NCBI GenBank assembly: GCA_047602055.1
Contig: JASGIG010000001.1
Span: forward strand, 4,402,001 to 4,466,000
Reading direction: 5' to 3'
Source: JAODBQ01 sp047602055
GTDB taxonomy: Bacteria > Actinomycetota > Acidimicrobiia > Acidimicrobiales > Ilumatobacteraceae
DNA: 64,000 bases
Numbering within the stretch: the stretch's first letter is position 1; each line of letters starts with the position of its first letter. Made by a program: the position numbers and the translations under genes. This document shows, piece by piece, positions 8,460-16,149 of the stretch. The notes beneath the pieces are model-generated. The model ran no database searches, was not told where the DNA came from, and saw only the letters and a list, made by a program, of their open reading frames with translations.

Positions 8460-9140
8460 GTGCGGCGGCTCTTCCCTCCCGACCCCGGCGCGCCCGACGA
8501 CGTGACGGCCGCGGAGGCCTACCGCGGCCGTCGCCCACGGCCGGCCGCCCGCCCCTGGGTGGCGCTGTGCATGGTCGCCAGCCTCGACGGCACCACCGTC
8601 GTCAAGGAGCGCTCGCATGATCTGTCGAGCCCTGCCGACCAGGCGGTGCTCAGCGCCCTGCGGCAGATCGCCGACCTGATCATCGTCGGTGCCGGCACGG
8701 TGCGCGCCGAGGGCTACGGACCGCCACGCAAGCCCGGCCAGCGCATCGGGGTGATCACCCGTCGCGGCGAGATCGACCTGACGACGCCGCTGTTCACCAG
8801 CGGCGCCGGATTCCTGATCATGCCGGAGGACGCCCCGCTGACATCGGTCGACTCGGTGCGGGCAGGGGTGGGCCGGCTCGACCTGCCCGGCGCACTGGCT
8901 CAGCTCGACGCCGACGTGATCCAGGCCGAGGGAGGCCCGAGACTGAACGGTGCGCTGCTCGACGCCGACCTGATCGACGAGCTGAACCTGGCGGTGGCCC
9001 CACGGCTGGCCGGTGGCAATGGGCCCCGCCTGACCACCCATGCCGCCGATGCGTTGCGGTCGATGCGTCTCGCCCACGTGCTGGAAGACGACGGCTTCCT
9101 GTTCACCCGCTACGTGCGCGATCGCGACGCCGACGGCTGA
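8460..9140 (+). CDS. RibD C-terminal / pyrimidine reductase family protein
   Basis: The 226-residue product resembles the reductase half of RibD and related dihydrofolate-reductase-fold enzymes that use NADPH. Visible motifs are MVASLDGTTVV near residue 38, the nucleotide-binding loop IIVGAGTVRAEGYGPP near residue 80, and EGGPRLNGALLDADLIDELNL near residue 158. No deaminase domain is present and no other riboflavin genes are nearby. It may therefore be a stand-alone pyrimidine reductase or act on another substrate. The GTG start has no obvious Shine-Dalgarno sequence, and a leaderless transcript is possible. Confidence 0.8.
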   Translation: MRRLFPPDPGAPDDVTAAEAYRGRRPRPAARPWVALCMVASLDGTTVVKERSHDLSSPADQAVLSALRQIADLIIVGAGTVRAEGYGPPRKPGQRIGVITRRGEIDLTTPLFTSGAGFLIMPEDAPLTSVDSVRAGVGRLDLPGALAQLDADVIQAEGGPRLNGALLDADLIDELNLAVAPRLAGGNGPRLTTHAADALRSMRLAHVLEDDGFLFTRYVRDRDADG

Positions 9141-9147
9141 CGGTCGC

Positions 9148-9606
9148 TCAATCCCCCTGGAGCTTCTCCAACAGGACCAGTTCGCGCTGGAAGTCCGCGG
9201 CGCCGTCGAAGTTCTTGTAGACACTGGCAAAGCGGACGTAGGCGACCTCGTCGAGACAGCGAAGCTGTTCGAGGACCGCCAGGCCGAGCTCGGCCGACGA
9301 GACCTCCGGGCCGTGCAGCCGGGCGTGATCCTCGACCCGATCCGCGAGCGACTCGACCGCCGCAGACGTGACCGGACGGCCCTTGAAGGCCGCCGTGACA
9401 CCGGTGATGACCTTCGCCCGATCGAACGGCTCGCGACCACCGTGGCTCTTGACGACGACGAGCGGCACCTCCTCCATCCGCTCGTACGTCGTGAACCGGT
9501 GCGCGCATGACGGGCAGGACCGCCGCCGGCGGATGGCCAGCCCGTCGTTCGACTCGCGCGAATCGATCACCTTCGTGTCGTCCGCGTGGCACTTCGGGCA
9601 GCGCAT
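9148..9606 (-). CDS. nrdR: transcriptional repressor NrdR
   Basis: The 152-residue protein is the ATP/dATP-sensing repressor of ribonucleotide reductase genes. It starts MRCPKCHADDTKVIDSRES and continues with CPSCAHRFTTYER, so both CxxC pairs of the zinc ribbon are present. An ATP-cone domain follows (VVKSHGGREPFDRAKVITGV), ending in EVAYVRFASVYKNFDGAADF. Length matches the family. The ATG is set at the zinc ribbon because longer frames add only low-complexity residues. The position beside a LysM gene and lexA matches the mycobacterial order Rv2718c-Rv2719c-Rv2720. The likely target is nrdJ. Confidence 0.97.
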   Translation of the reverse strand: MRCPKCHADDTKVIDSRESNDGLAIRRRRSCPSCAHRFTTYERMEEVPLVVVKSHGGREPFDRAKVITGVTAAFKGRPVTSAAVESLADRVEDHARLHGPEVSSAELGLAVLEQLRCLDEVAYVRFASVYKNFDGAADFQRELVLLEKLQGD

Positions 9607-9640
9607 CGCCGGGCAGGCTACTGCCCGCACGGCACCGCCT

Positions 9641-9968
9641 CTACGGCAGGACGAGGAGCTGACCGACAGCCAGCGCTGCACCACCGTTGGCGTCGATCAA
9701 GCGATCGAGGTACGCCCCGCGGGGACGGACCGTGGAAGCGCTCGGCCAACGACCACAGGGTGTCGCCCGGCTGGACGACGTACTCGGTTGCCGGGAGAAC
9801 CGTGGGGGTGGAGGCAGGGACACCCCCACGGTTCGCCAGGACCTGGTTCGCCCCGACCAGCAGGGCGAACGCGAATGCAGCGAGAAAGGCGACGGCGACG
9901 AGGCGTCGGCGACGCACGAGCTGGCGACGGCTGGGGATGCGGGAGAGGGGGACGGCGATGGTGGTCAT
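9641..9968 (-). CDS. LysM-domain SOS-associated cell-wall/division protein (frameshifted)
   Basis: The first 80 or so codons give a basic N-terminus (IPSRRQLVRRRR), one membrane segment (LVAVAFLAAFAFALLVGANQ) and the start of a LysM domain (YVVQPGDTLWSLAERFHG). The domain then continues in another frame as AYLDRLIDANGG and ends VGQLLVLP. One surplus base in the run CCCCGCGGGG at 9715-9724 would explain this. The gene sits between nrdR and divergent lexA, exactly where mycobacteria have the SOS-induced LysM protein ChiZ (Rv2719c). It faces a row of SOS boxes. I infer a DNA-damage-induced inhibitor of division or septal wall factor. It is either a sequencing indel or a fresh pseudogene. Confidence 0.75.
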
Positions 9969-10003
9969 GGTGAGTTCCTCGAACGAACGAGACGACAACT
10001 GGC

Positions 10004-10053
10004 GAACGGGTGTTCGCGAACAACTGTTCGCAGCCTGCCACGAACGGTCGTTC
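10004..10053. promoter_or_regulatory. three perfect SOS (LexA) boxes between the LysM gene and lexA
   Basis: Three sites have the form GAAC-N4-GTTC: GAACGGGTGTTC (10004-10015), GAACAACTGTTC (10018-10029) and GAACGGTCGTTC (10042-10053). This matches the actinobacterial and Bacillus-type LexA operator. The sites sit in the 165-base gap between divergent genes and would control both. Confidence 0.92.
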
Positions 10054-10085
10054 GATGTCAAGGGCCGATCGAACGAACGTGCTGC

Positions 10086-10125
10086 GAACGAATGTTTGAC
10101 CTCGCCCGACGAACGCGTGTACGAT
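10086..10125 (+). promoter_or_regulatory. lexA promoter with overlapping fourth SOS-like box
   Basis: A -35 TTGACC (10096-10101) and -10 TACGAT (10120-10125) are separated by 18 bases. A one-mismatch LexA box, GAACGAATGTTT (10086-10097), overlaps the -35. The -10 ends only eight bases before the lexA ATG, so the transcript probably begins at or next to the start codon and is leaderless. Confidence 0.75.
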
Positions 10126-10133
10126 CACCGCCC

Positions 10134-10763
10134 ATGACCGAGCAGCTCACCGCCCGTCAGCGCAGCATCCTCGACTACATCGAGACCAGCCTGCGCGAGC
10201 GCGGCTATCCACCCAGCGTGCGGGAGATCGGTGAGGCGGTCGGCCTCACCTCGCCGTCCACCGTCCACAGCCACCTCGCCACCTTGCAGCGCATGGGGTT
10301 CCTCCGGCGCGACCCCACCAAGCCACGGGCGATGGAGGTCCGCTTCGATCCGCTCTCGGGCGGCAGCATCGAGCGCCGGCCGGCACGGCACGTCCCGCTC
10401 GTCGGCGACGTCGCCGCCGGCACCGACGTGCTCGCCCACGAGAACATCGAGGACGCCTATCCCCTGCCGGAGGACTTCACCGGTCCGGGCGATCTGTTCA
10501 TGCTCCGCGTCCGCGGCGACTCGATGGTCGACGCCGGGATCCTCGACGGCGACTACGTCGTCGCCCACAAGCAGTCGACGGCGCGCAACGGCGACGTCGT
10601 CATCGCCGGCATCCCCGGCGAAGAGGCCACCGTCAAGACCTGGACCCGTGAGGGGCGAACGGTCACGTTGATGCCCGCCAACCCGCGGCTGTCGCCGATG
10701 CCGTTCGACGCCAACCAGGTACAGGTCTACGGCCGGGTCGTCACCGTCCTGCGCCGGCTCTGA
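10134..10763 (+). CDS. lexA: LexA SOS repressor (autocleaving)
   Basis: The 209-residue protein has the winged-helix DNA-binding domain (TARQRSILDYIETSLRERGY, then VREIGEAVGLTSPSTVHSHL). The Ala-Gly self-cleavage site lies in GDVAAGTD near residue 93. The catalytic serine is in RGDSMVDAG near residue 131 and the catalytic lysine in EATVKTW near residue 168. All elements for RecA-stimulated self-cleavage are therefore present. The ATG directly follows a strong promoter with LexA boxes, which implies autoregulation. Its regulon in this window should include the LysM gene and recA. Confidence 0.98.
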   Translation: MTEQLTARQRSILDYIETSLRERGYPPSVREIGEAVGLTSPSTVHSHLATLQRMGFLRRDPTKPRAMEVRFDPLSGGSIERRPARHVPLVGDVAAGTDVLAHENIEDAYPLPEDFTGPGDLFMLRVRGDSMVDAGILDGDYVVAHKQSTARNGDVVIAGIPGEEATVKTWTREGRTVTLMPANPRLSPMPFDANQVQVYGRVVTVLRRL

Positions 10764-10781
10764 CCCGGCGTCGCGGCCCGT

Positions 10782-11702
10782 TCAGCTCCCCGGTGGGCGG
10801 CTGAACGGATCGGGTGGTGGTACCGGTCGCGGTGGCTCCTCCTGCGCCGGCGACGACCAGCCAGTGCCGGGCAGTTGCTGCGTGGCCGGCGGCCAGGCGG
10901 CCCCGTAGCTCGGTTGCGGCGGCTGTCCTGATGGCGTCGTGGCCGGACCGCCGAACGACGTCGGTGGCCCCGCATACGGCGGCGCCGCCGGCGCGGCGGT
11001 CGGCCACGCCTGGGTCGTGGTCGCACCGCCCTGTGGCCAGCCCGGCATCGGCACCGGTGTCGGCGAGCCGCCGCGGCGACGCAGGCCGAGCAGCACGAGT
11101 GCGCCACCGACGAGCACCCCGGCGACGATCACCCCGATGCCGGCCAGGCGCAGCGTCCCCTCGTTGGCGGTCGGGTCCTTGCCGATGGCGATCGCATAGT
11201 TGGTGTCGCTGGCGTCGTCGGGCGCGACGGTCAGCTCGTACTCACCGGCGTCGTCGATCTGCACCGTGGCGATCTGCACACCGGCGAACCCGCCGGCGTC
11301 GTACGTCGTGCCACTGGCGCCCGCGAGGTCGACGTTCTGGCCGTCGGGCCCGGTCAGCGTCAGCGTCTGGTCGGGCACCTCGTCGTCGCTGCGGCCGAAG
11401 GCACGGTCACCGCCGCCGCAGTCGTCGCCGAGCCCGGTGATCGTCCCCTGCCGCTCGAAGAACACGAGGAACCTCCCGGTGCTGTCGAAGTCGAGCGTCG
11501 TCGTGCATCCCGCTGGGGCACGAGCGAGGTTCTTGACGCTGTCCTCCGCCGACGACGACGCCGACAGCAACAGGATCAGCCCGCCGACGATGCCGGCCAC
11601 GGCGACGACGATCCCGAGGATCAGCAGCACCGGGTTGCGCCGGCCTGGGCTCGACGGCACGACGGGAGCGGCGGACGTCGTCGGGAACGGTTGGTACGAC
11701 AT
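10782..11702 (-). CDS. hypothetical protein with two membrane segments and a proline-rich tail
   Basis: I do not recognise this 306-residue protein. It has a short cytoplasmic N-terminus, a first membrane segment (NPVLLILGIVVAVAGIVGGLILLL), and an extracellular region of about 125 residues with two cysteines (CTTTLDF and DDCGGGD). A second membrane segment follows (AGIGVIVAGVLVGGALVLLGL). It ends in a roughly 90-residue Pro/Gly/Ala/Gln-rich cytoplasmic tail. The outer domain has a beta-rich pattern (QTLTLTGPDGQNVDLAG, then YELTVAPDDASDTNYAIAIG). Its ATG directly abuts the dapC stop, so the two are probably co-transcribed, though no shared function is apparent. Confidence 0.8.
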   Translation of the reverse strand: MSYQPFPTTSAAPVVPSSPGRRNPVLLILGIVVAVAGIVGGLILLLSASSSAEDSVKNLARAPAGCTTTLDFDSTGRFLVFFERQGTITGLGDDCGGGDRAFGRSDDEVPDQTLTLTGPDGQNVDLAGASGTTYDAGGFAGVQIATVQIDDAGEYELTVAPDDASDTNYAIAIGKDPTANEGTLRLAGIGVIVAGVLVGGALVLLGLRRRGGSPTPVPMPGWPQGGATTTQAWPTAAPAAPPYAGPPTSFGGPATTPSGQPPQPSYGAAWPPATQQLPGTGWSSPAQEEPPRPVPPPDPFSRPPGS

Positions 11703-12818
11703 TCAGCGGACTCCCAATCGGCGGGCGAGCAACTCGATGCGGTCGTCTGGTTGTACCACGGCGGCCCGCACGTTCTGGGCGCCCCCGGCACCGTAGAAGT
11801 CGCCGGGGCTGACGAGGGCGCCGCCCTCGGCCATCAGCTGTTCGGCGAACGCCCAGCCGTCGCCGGTGTCGAACCACAGGTAGAAGCCACCGGCCGGCAG
11901 TGGCACGTCGAGCCCGGCCCAACCGCCGAGGATCGCCGCCAACCGTTCGAGCCGGTGGCGGTAGCGGTCACGCTGGATGGTGACGTGCTCCTCGTCGGAC
12001 AGCGCGGCCACGCCGGCCGCCTGTGCCGGGCCAGGCACGAGCATGCCGACGTGCTTGCGCACCTCGCGCAGGTAGCCGAGCAACTCGGCGTCGCCGGCGT
12101 AGAAGCCCACCCGCACGCCGGCGAGGTTCGAGCGCTTGGACAACGAGTGCACGGCGACGACCCCGTCGAGGCCGGACTGCAGAACGCTGCTCGGCCGGCC
12201 GTCCCAGGTGAAGTCGGCGTAGCACTCGTCGCTGAACACGGGAACGTCACGGGCCCGGCCCCAGGCTGCGGCGGCGGCCAGGTCGGTGAGCGCGCCGGTC
12301 GGGTTCGACGGGCTGTTGACCCACAGCAGCAACGCCCTGGCAGCGTCGTCCGGGTCGATCGCGGCGAGATCGATGCCGCCGCCGGGCAGGTGTGGCACCG
12401 GAACGGCGCGGCAGCCGGCGAGCGTCGCGCCCATCTCGTAGGTCGGGTACGACACCGCCGGGAACAGGACGGTGTCGCGCTTCGGCCGGCGCAGCCGGAG
12501 GAACTGCGGCGTCGTCGCCACGAGCTCCTTGCTGCCGACACATGCGGCGACCTGCGACACGGGGACGTCGACGCCGAAGCGGCGCGCCAGCCAGGCGCAG
12601 TAGGCCGAGCGCAGCGCCTCGGTGCCGATGCTCGGCGGGTAGCCGCGCTCGCTGTTCGACGTGCTCAGCGCGGCGACCACGGCCGGCGTCGGCGGGTCGC
12701 ACGGCGTCCCGACGGACAGGTCGATCACCCCGCCCTCGAACGCCGAGGCCAGCGGCGCGAGCCGATCGAGGCGGTCGTACGGGTACGGCGGGGGCACGAA
12801 GCCGGCGAGCTCGGTCAT
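11703..12818 (-). CDS. dapC: succinyldiaminopimelate transaminase
   Basis: This 371-residue fold-type I PLP aminotransferase most resembles the actinobacterial DapC family, which converts N-succinyl-2-amino-6-ketopimelate to succinyl-diaminopimelate in lysine and peptidoglycan synthesis. Features are DLSVGTPCDPPTPAVVAAL at the N-terminus, NSPSNPTGALTDL near residue 168, DECYADFTWDG, and the PLP lysine in HSLSKRSNLAGVRVGF near residue 226. The SKRSN form is typical of DapC. Another diaminopimelate gene, dapF, lies about 1.5 kb upstream on the same strand, which supports the assignment. Confidence 0.85.
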   Translation of the reverse strand: MTELAGFVPPPYPYDRLDRLAPLASAFEGGVIDLSVGTPCDPPTPAVVAALSTSNSERGYPPSIGTEALRSAYCAWLARRFGVDVPVSQVAACVGSKELVATTPQFLRLRRPKRDTVLFPAVSYPTYEMGATLAGCRAVPVPHLPGGGIDLAAIDPDDAARALLLWVNSPSNPTGALTDLAAAAAWGRARDVPVFSDECYADFTWDGRPSSVLQSGLDGVVAVHSLSKRSNLAGVRVGFYAGDAELLGYLREVRKHVGMLVPGPAQAAGVAALSDEEHVTIQRDRYRHRLERLAAILGGWAGLDVPLPAGGFYLWFDTGDGWAFAEQLMAEGGALVSPGDFYGAGGAQNVRAAVVQPDDRIELLARRLGVR

Positions 12819-12910
12819 CGCGCTCCAGCATGCTCTGCGGTGCGCCCGATCACCCCCATCGCCGCGCGCAACGAATCAGCCGATCGCTGTTCAAAGCGCG
12901 GCGAGCCCCG

Positions 12911-12964
12911 AAGCGAAACACCCAAGCAAAGCGAAACACCCAAGCAAAGTGGAACGCCCAAGCA
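12911..12964. repeat. 18-base tandem repeat, three units
   Basis: The unit AAGCGAAACACCCAAGCA occurs at 12911-12928 and again, identical, at 12929-12946. A diverged third copy (AAGTGGAACGCCCAAGCA) is at 12947-12964. It lies in the 260-base gap between dapC and hflX. A small reading frame crosses it but has no coding signature. Confidence 0.9.
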
Positions 12965-12996
12965 CCAGGGCGCCGGCGTCAACACCGACCCAGGAC

Positions 12997-13071
12997 GGTG
13001 AGCGCCAAAGCGGAGCGGAGGCGGCGAGCACGGCAGGCGAAGCGGAGCCGCTCCGCGGCGACCGGAGCACG
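12997..13071. repeat. dispersed intergenic repeat, copy A (just after hflX)
   Basis: This 75-base block shares most positions with copy B at 17618-17690: both begin GGTGAGCGCC, have AGCGGAGGCGGCGA inside and end GACCGGAGCACG. It lies within eight bases of the hflX stop and contains the palindrome GCGGAGC-C-GCTCCGC. It may act as a transcription terminator for hflX and belongs to a lineage-specific repeat family. Confidence 0.75.
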
Positions 13072-13078
13072 GGCAAGG

Positions 13079-14296
13079 TCAGACGACGAACTCGTGCAAC
13101 CGTCCGGCCGATGCGCCCGCGAGACGGGCACGCACCCGCAGGCCCCCGTCCTCGTCCGCGGTGGCGACGACCTCGCCTTCGCGGTGCACGGCGGCGAGCA
13201 CGTCACCGCGGTCGTACGGGATCAGCAGCTCGACGATCGTGCCGATCGCCCGCAGGCGATCGCCGAGGGTCCGCAGCAGCTCGTCGATGCCCTCCCCGGT
13301 GGCGGCGCTGATCGCCACCGAGCCCTCGTGGTCGGCGACGAGCTGCTTGGCCGCGTCGGGGGCGATGTCGGCCTTGTTGAACACGAGCAGCTCCGGCACG
13401 GCGATCGCGTCGATCTCCTGCAGGACGGTGTGCACGGCATCGATCTGCCCCTCGGGATCGGGCGCCGAGCTGTCGACCACGTGGATCAGGAACTCGGCAG
13501 TCGTCGCGACCTCGAGCGTGCTCTTGAACGCCTCGACGAGGCCGTGCGGCAGGCGGCGCACGAACCCGACCGTGTCGGTCAGCAGCACCGGCTCGCCGCC
13601 TGGTAGCGAGAGGCGACGGGTGGTCGGGTCGAGCGTGGCGAACAGCCGGTCCTCGACGAGCACGCCGGCGCGGGTCAGCCGGTTGAGCAGCGTCGACTTG
13701 CCGGCGTTGGTGTAGCCGACGATGGTGACGTTGGCGAGGCCGCTGCGTGAGCGGCCCTTGCGCTGCAGCTCACGTGTGCTCGACAGCTCGCGCAGGTCGC
13801 TCTCCAGCTTGGTGATCCGGCGCATGATCCGCCGGCGGTCGACCTCCAGCTTCGTCTCACCGGAACCGAAGCGGCTGCCGACGCCGCCGCGCTGCTGGGA
13901 GAGCTTGGCCGTCGCGCCGCGACGCAGCCGCGGCAGGCGGTAGCGCAGCAGCGCCAGCTCGACCTGGGCCTTGCCCTCCAGCGTGTGGGCGTTCTGGGCG
14001 AAGATGTCGAGGATCACCGCGGTGCGGTCCAAGGCGGTGCGGCCGAGCAGCTTCTCCAGGTTGTACTGCTGCGCCGGCGACAGCTCGTTGTCGAAGACGA
14101 CCGTGTCGGCGTCGACGGCGAGGCACAGCTCACGTAGCTCCTCGGCCTTGCCCTTGCCGAGGTACCACGTGTGGTCGGGCGCGTCACGGCGCTGGACGAT
14201 CCGGCCGGCCTCGTCAGCCCCGGCGGTGTCGATCAGGAGCGCCAGCTCGTCGAGGCTGGCCTCGGTGTCCTCGTCGGTCACACCCGGCAACGTCAC
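13079..14296 (-). CDS. hflX: GTPase HflX (5' end disrupted)
   Basis: HflX is a ribosome-associated GTPase that splits or rescues stalled ribosomes. The 405 readable residues contain the N-terminal glycine-rich domain (HTWYLGKGKAEELREL), QRGGVGSRFGSGETKLEVDRR, G1 GYTNAGKST, DTVGF and NKAD. The conserved first strand lies upstream of the GTG used here, in the same frame (LIERTHRERIVLVGVTLPG), but no start codon serves it. If the five-base G run at 14364-14368 has one surplus base, an ATG overlapping the dapF stop gives MSSPYNEALGSTLIERTHRE. The natural gene probably starts near 14375, coupled to dapF. Confidence 0.92.
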   Translation of the reverse strand: MTLPGVTDEDTEASLDELALLIDTAGADEAGRIVQRRDAPDHTWYLGKGKAEELRELCLAVDADTVVFDNELSPAQQYNLEKLLGRTALDRTAVILDIFAQNAHTLEGKAQVELALLRYRLPRLRRGATAKLSQQRGGVGSRFGSGETKLEVDRRRIMRRITKLESDLRELSSTRELQRKGRSRSGLANVTIVGYTNAGKSTLLNRLTRAGVLVEDRLFATLDPTTRRLSLPGGEPVLLTDTVGFVRRLPHGLVEAFKSTLEVATTAEFLIHVVDSSAPDPEGQIDAVHTVLQEIDAIAVPELLVFNKADIAPDAAKQLVADHEGSVAISAATGEGIDELLRTLGDRLRAIGTIVELLIPYDRGDVLAAVHREGEVVATADEDGGLRVRARLAGASAGRLHEFVV

Positions 14297-14371
14297 CCCG
14301 ACGAGGACGATGCGCTCCCGGTGGGTGCGCTCGATGAGCGTCGACCCAAGGGCTTCGTTGTACGGGGGAGC

Positions 14372-15208
14372 TCATGTGGTGGTGCTGCTCGGTTCGATGT
14401 CGGTGTCGTCGAGGTCGACGACGATCGTGGCGATCCGCTCGGCCGGCCCGATGAGGGTGACCCGGCCGGGGGACGGCTCGTGGACACGCACCTTGGCATC
14501 GCCGCCGTCCATGTGCACCAGGATCTCCGGCGCGTTCGACGGCACCAGGCCCCAGGCGGCGGCTGCCCAGGCGGTGGCGCATGCCCCGGTGCCGCAGGCC
14601 TCGGTGATCCCGGCGCCGCGCTCGTGGACACGCATCGTCACGGCGTGCGCCTCGGGGCCGGGCTCGACGACCTCGACGTTGACCTGCGGGACGATCGCCC
14701 CGATCGCCAGGAGGTCGACGGCCGCGACGTCCTCGACGCCGACGACGGCGTGTGGGTTGCCGAGGCTGAGATGGCGGACCGGGCGCAACGGATCGGTGCC
14801 GATGCGGAGCCAGTCGCCGGGCTCGCCGATGTCGACGACCTCGCCCATGTCGACGGATGCCTCGATCCGCTCGGGGCGCTCCGTCGGGGTGATCGCCACC
14901 AGCCGTGGTCCGGCGTCGGTGAGGATCCGCTGCGGTCGCTGGTGTCCGAGTCGGGTGGCGAGCGCCTGGGCGAAGCAGCGAATGCCGTTGCCGCTCATCT
15001 CGGCATGCGACCCATCGGCGTTGTACAGCACCATCCGGGCGTCGTAGCCGGGCTCGTCGGTACCGACGAGCAAGCCGTCGGCGCCGATCCCCCGCCGCCG
15101 CGCGCACAGCCGCTGCGCCAGCGCCGACAGGTCGACGTCCGGCGGATCGAACGCGACGAGGAAGTCGTTGCCGAGGGCCTGGTGTTTGGTGAGGGTCAGC
15201 TGGGTCAT
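14372..15208 (-). CDS. dapF: diaminopimelate epimerase
   Basis: The 278-residue enzyme interconverts LL- and meso-diaminopimelate for lysine and cell-wall synthesis. The first active-site cysteine is in the NADGSHAEMSGNGIRCFAQ region near residue 78. The second is in ERGAGITEACGTGACATAWAA near residue 212. The N-terminal KHQALGNDFLV is characteristic. Its ATG overlaps the miaA stop (ATGA), and its TGA probably overlaps the true hflX start. The miaB-miaA-dapF-hflX run is a common actinobacterial arrangement. Confidence 0.97.
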   Translation of the reverse strand: MTQLTLTKHQALGNDFLVAFDPPDVDLSALAQRLCARRRGIGADGLLVGTDEPGYDARMVLYNADGSHAEMSGNGIRCFAQALATRLGHQRPQRILTDAGPRLVAITPTERPERIEASVDMGEVVDIGEPGDWLRIGTDPLRPVRHLSLGNPHAVVGVEDVAAVDLLAIGAIVPQVNVEVVEPGPEAHAVTMRVHERGAGITEACGTGACATAWAAAAWGLVPSNAPEILVHMDGGDAKVRVHEPSPGRVTLIGPAERIATIVVDLDDTDIEPSSTTT

Positions 15209-16137
15209 GGTCGATTGCCGGCGCTCGGCTCGTCGAGCGCCCCGAGCACCTCGCCGACGGGATCGTCGTGGAGGTCCACCCAGCGTATGCGGGGGTCCCG
15301 CCGGAACCATCGCTCCTGGCGGACCGCGAACTGGCGGGTGCGGGTGATCGTCGCCTCGACCGCCTCGTCCAGGGACGCGGCACCGTCGAGGTGCTCCAAC
15401 AGCTCCTTGTAGCCGAGCGCCTGGCGCGCCGTGCGCGACCAGCCGCCGGGCCGGGTGGCGAGCCGCGCGACCTCGTCGAGCAGGCCCGCCGCCACCATCC
15501 GTTGGACACGCACCGCGATCCGCTCGGCGAGCAGTGGACGCGGCCAGCGCAGCCCGATCATCGTGAACGCGATCTCGGGGTGGACGGCGACGCCGGCGCC
15601 GAACGAGCTGAACGGCCGACCGGCGCCGAGCGTGACCTCCAGCGCACGCACGATGCGGCGGTCGTTGGCCGGGTCGATGCGCGAGGCGGCAAGCGGGTCG
15701 AGCTCGACGAGCAGGTCGTGGAGCGGGCCGACCCCGCCGGCAGCGAGCCGCTCGGCGAGCACCTCGCGGATCTCGAGCCACTGGCCGGGGATGTCCATCG
15801 GGTCGGTGACGGCGCGCAGGTACAGGCCGGTCCCGGCGACGAGCACGGCACGCCCGCCGCGCGCCGTGATGGAGGCCAGCGCATCCTCGGCCGCCTCCGC
15901 GAAGCGGGTGACGGTGAAGTCCTCCGACGGGTCGACGAGGTCGATGCAGTGGTGACGGACCCGGGCGCGGTCGTGCGCCGACGGCTTGGCCGTGCCGATG
16001 TCCATCTCCCGGTAGACCTGCATCGAGTCGGCCGCGACGAGCTCCACGGTCGGGTCGGCGGCGGCGATCGCCATGGCGACGTCGCTCTTGCCCGACGCCG
16101 TCGGTCCGAGGACGACGATCGGCTGCGACGTGTCCAT
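15205..16137 (-). CDS. miaA: tRNA dimethylallyltransferase
   Basis: MiaA transfers the isopentenyl group to adenosine 37 of tRNAs reading UNN codons. The 310-residue protein has the P-loop VVLGPTASGKSDVA at its start, DSMQVYREMDIGTAKPS (the substrate-binding DSMQVY motif), and HHCIDLVDPSEDFTVTRF. GTGLYLRAV and the C-terminal RQFAVRQERWFRRD also fit the family. Its stop overlaps the dapF start, and miaB lies 12 bases upstream, so both steps of ms2i6A37 synthesis are encoded together. Confidence 0.97.
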   Translation of the reverse strand: MDTSQPIVVLGPTASGKSDVAMAIAAADPTVELVAADSMQVYREMDIGTAKPSAHDRARVRHHCIDLVDPSEDFTVTRFAEAAEDALASITARGGRAVLVAGTGLYLRAVTDPMDIPGQWLEIREVLAERLAAGGVGPLHDLLVELDPLAASRIDPANDRRIVRALEVTLGAGRPFSSFGAGVAVHPEIAFTMIGLRWPRPLLAERIAVRVQRMVAAGLLDEVARLATRPGGWSRTARQALGYKELLEHLDGAASLDEAVEATITRTRQFAVRQERWFRRDPRIRWVDLHDDPVGEVLGALDEPSAGNRP

Positions 16138-16149
16138 GCGCCGCCGGCG

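Noticed and set aside
12911..12964. Tandem repeat considered as a CRISPR array
   Set aside because: The 18-base units are directly adjacent with no spacers, and no cas genes are present.
12891..13076. 61-codon minus-strand frame over the tandem repeat
   Set aside because: Its hydrophobic translation is an artefact of the repeat and it overlaps a dispersed repeat.
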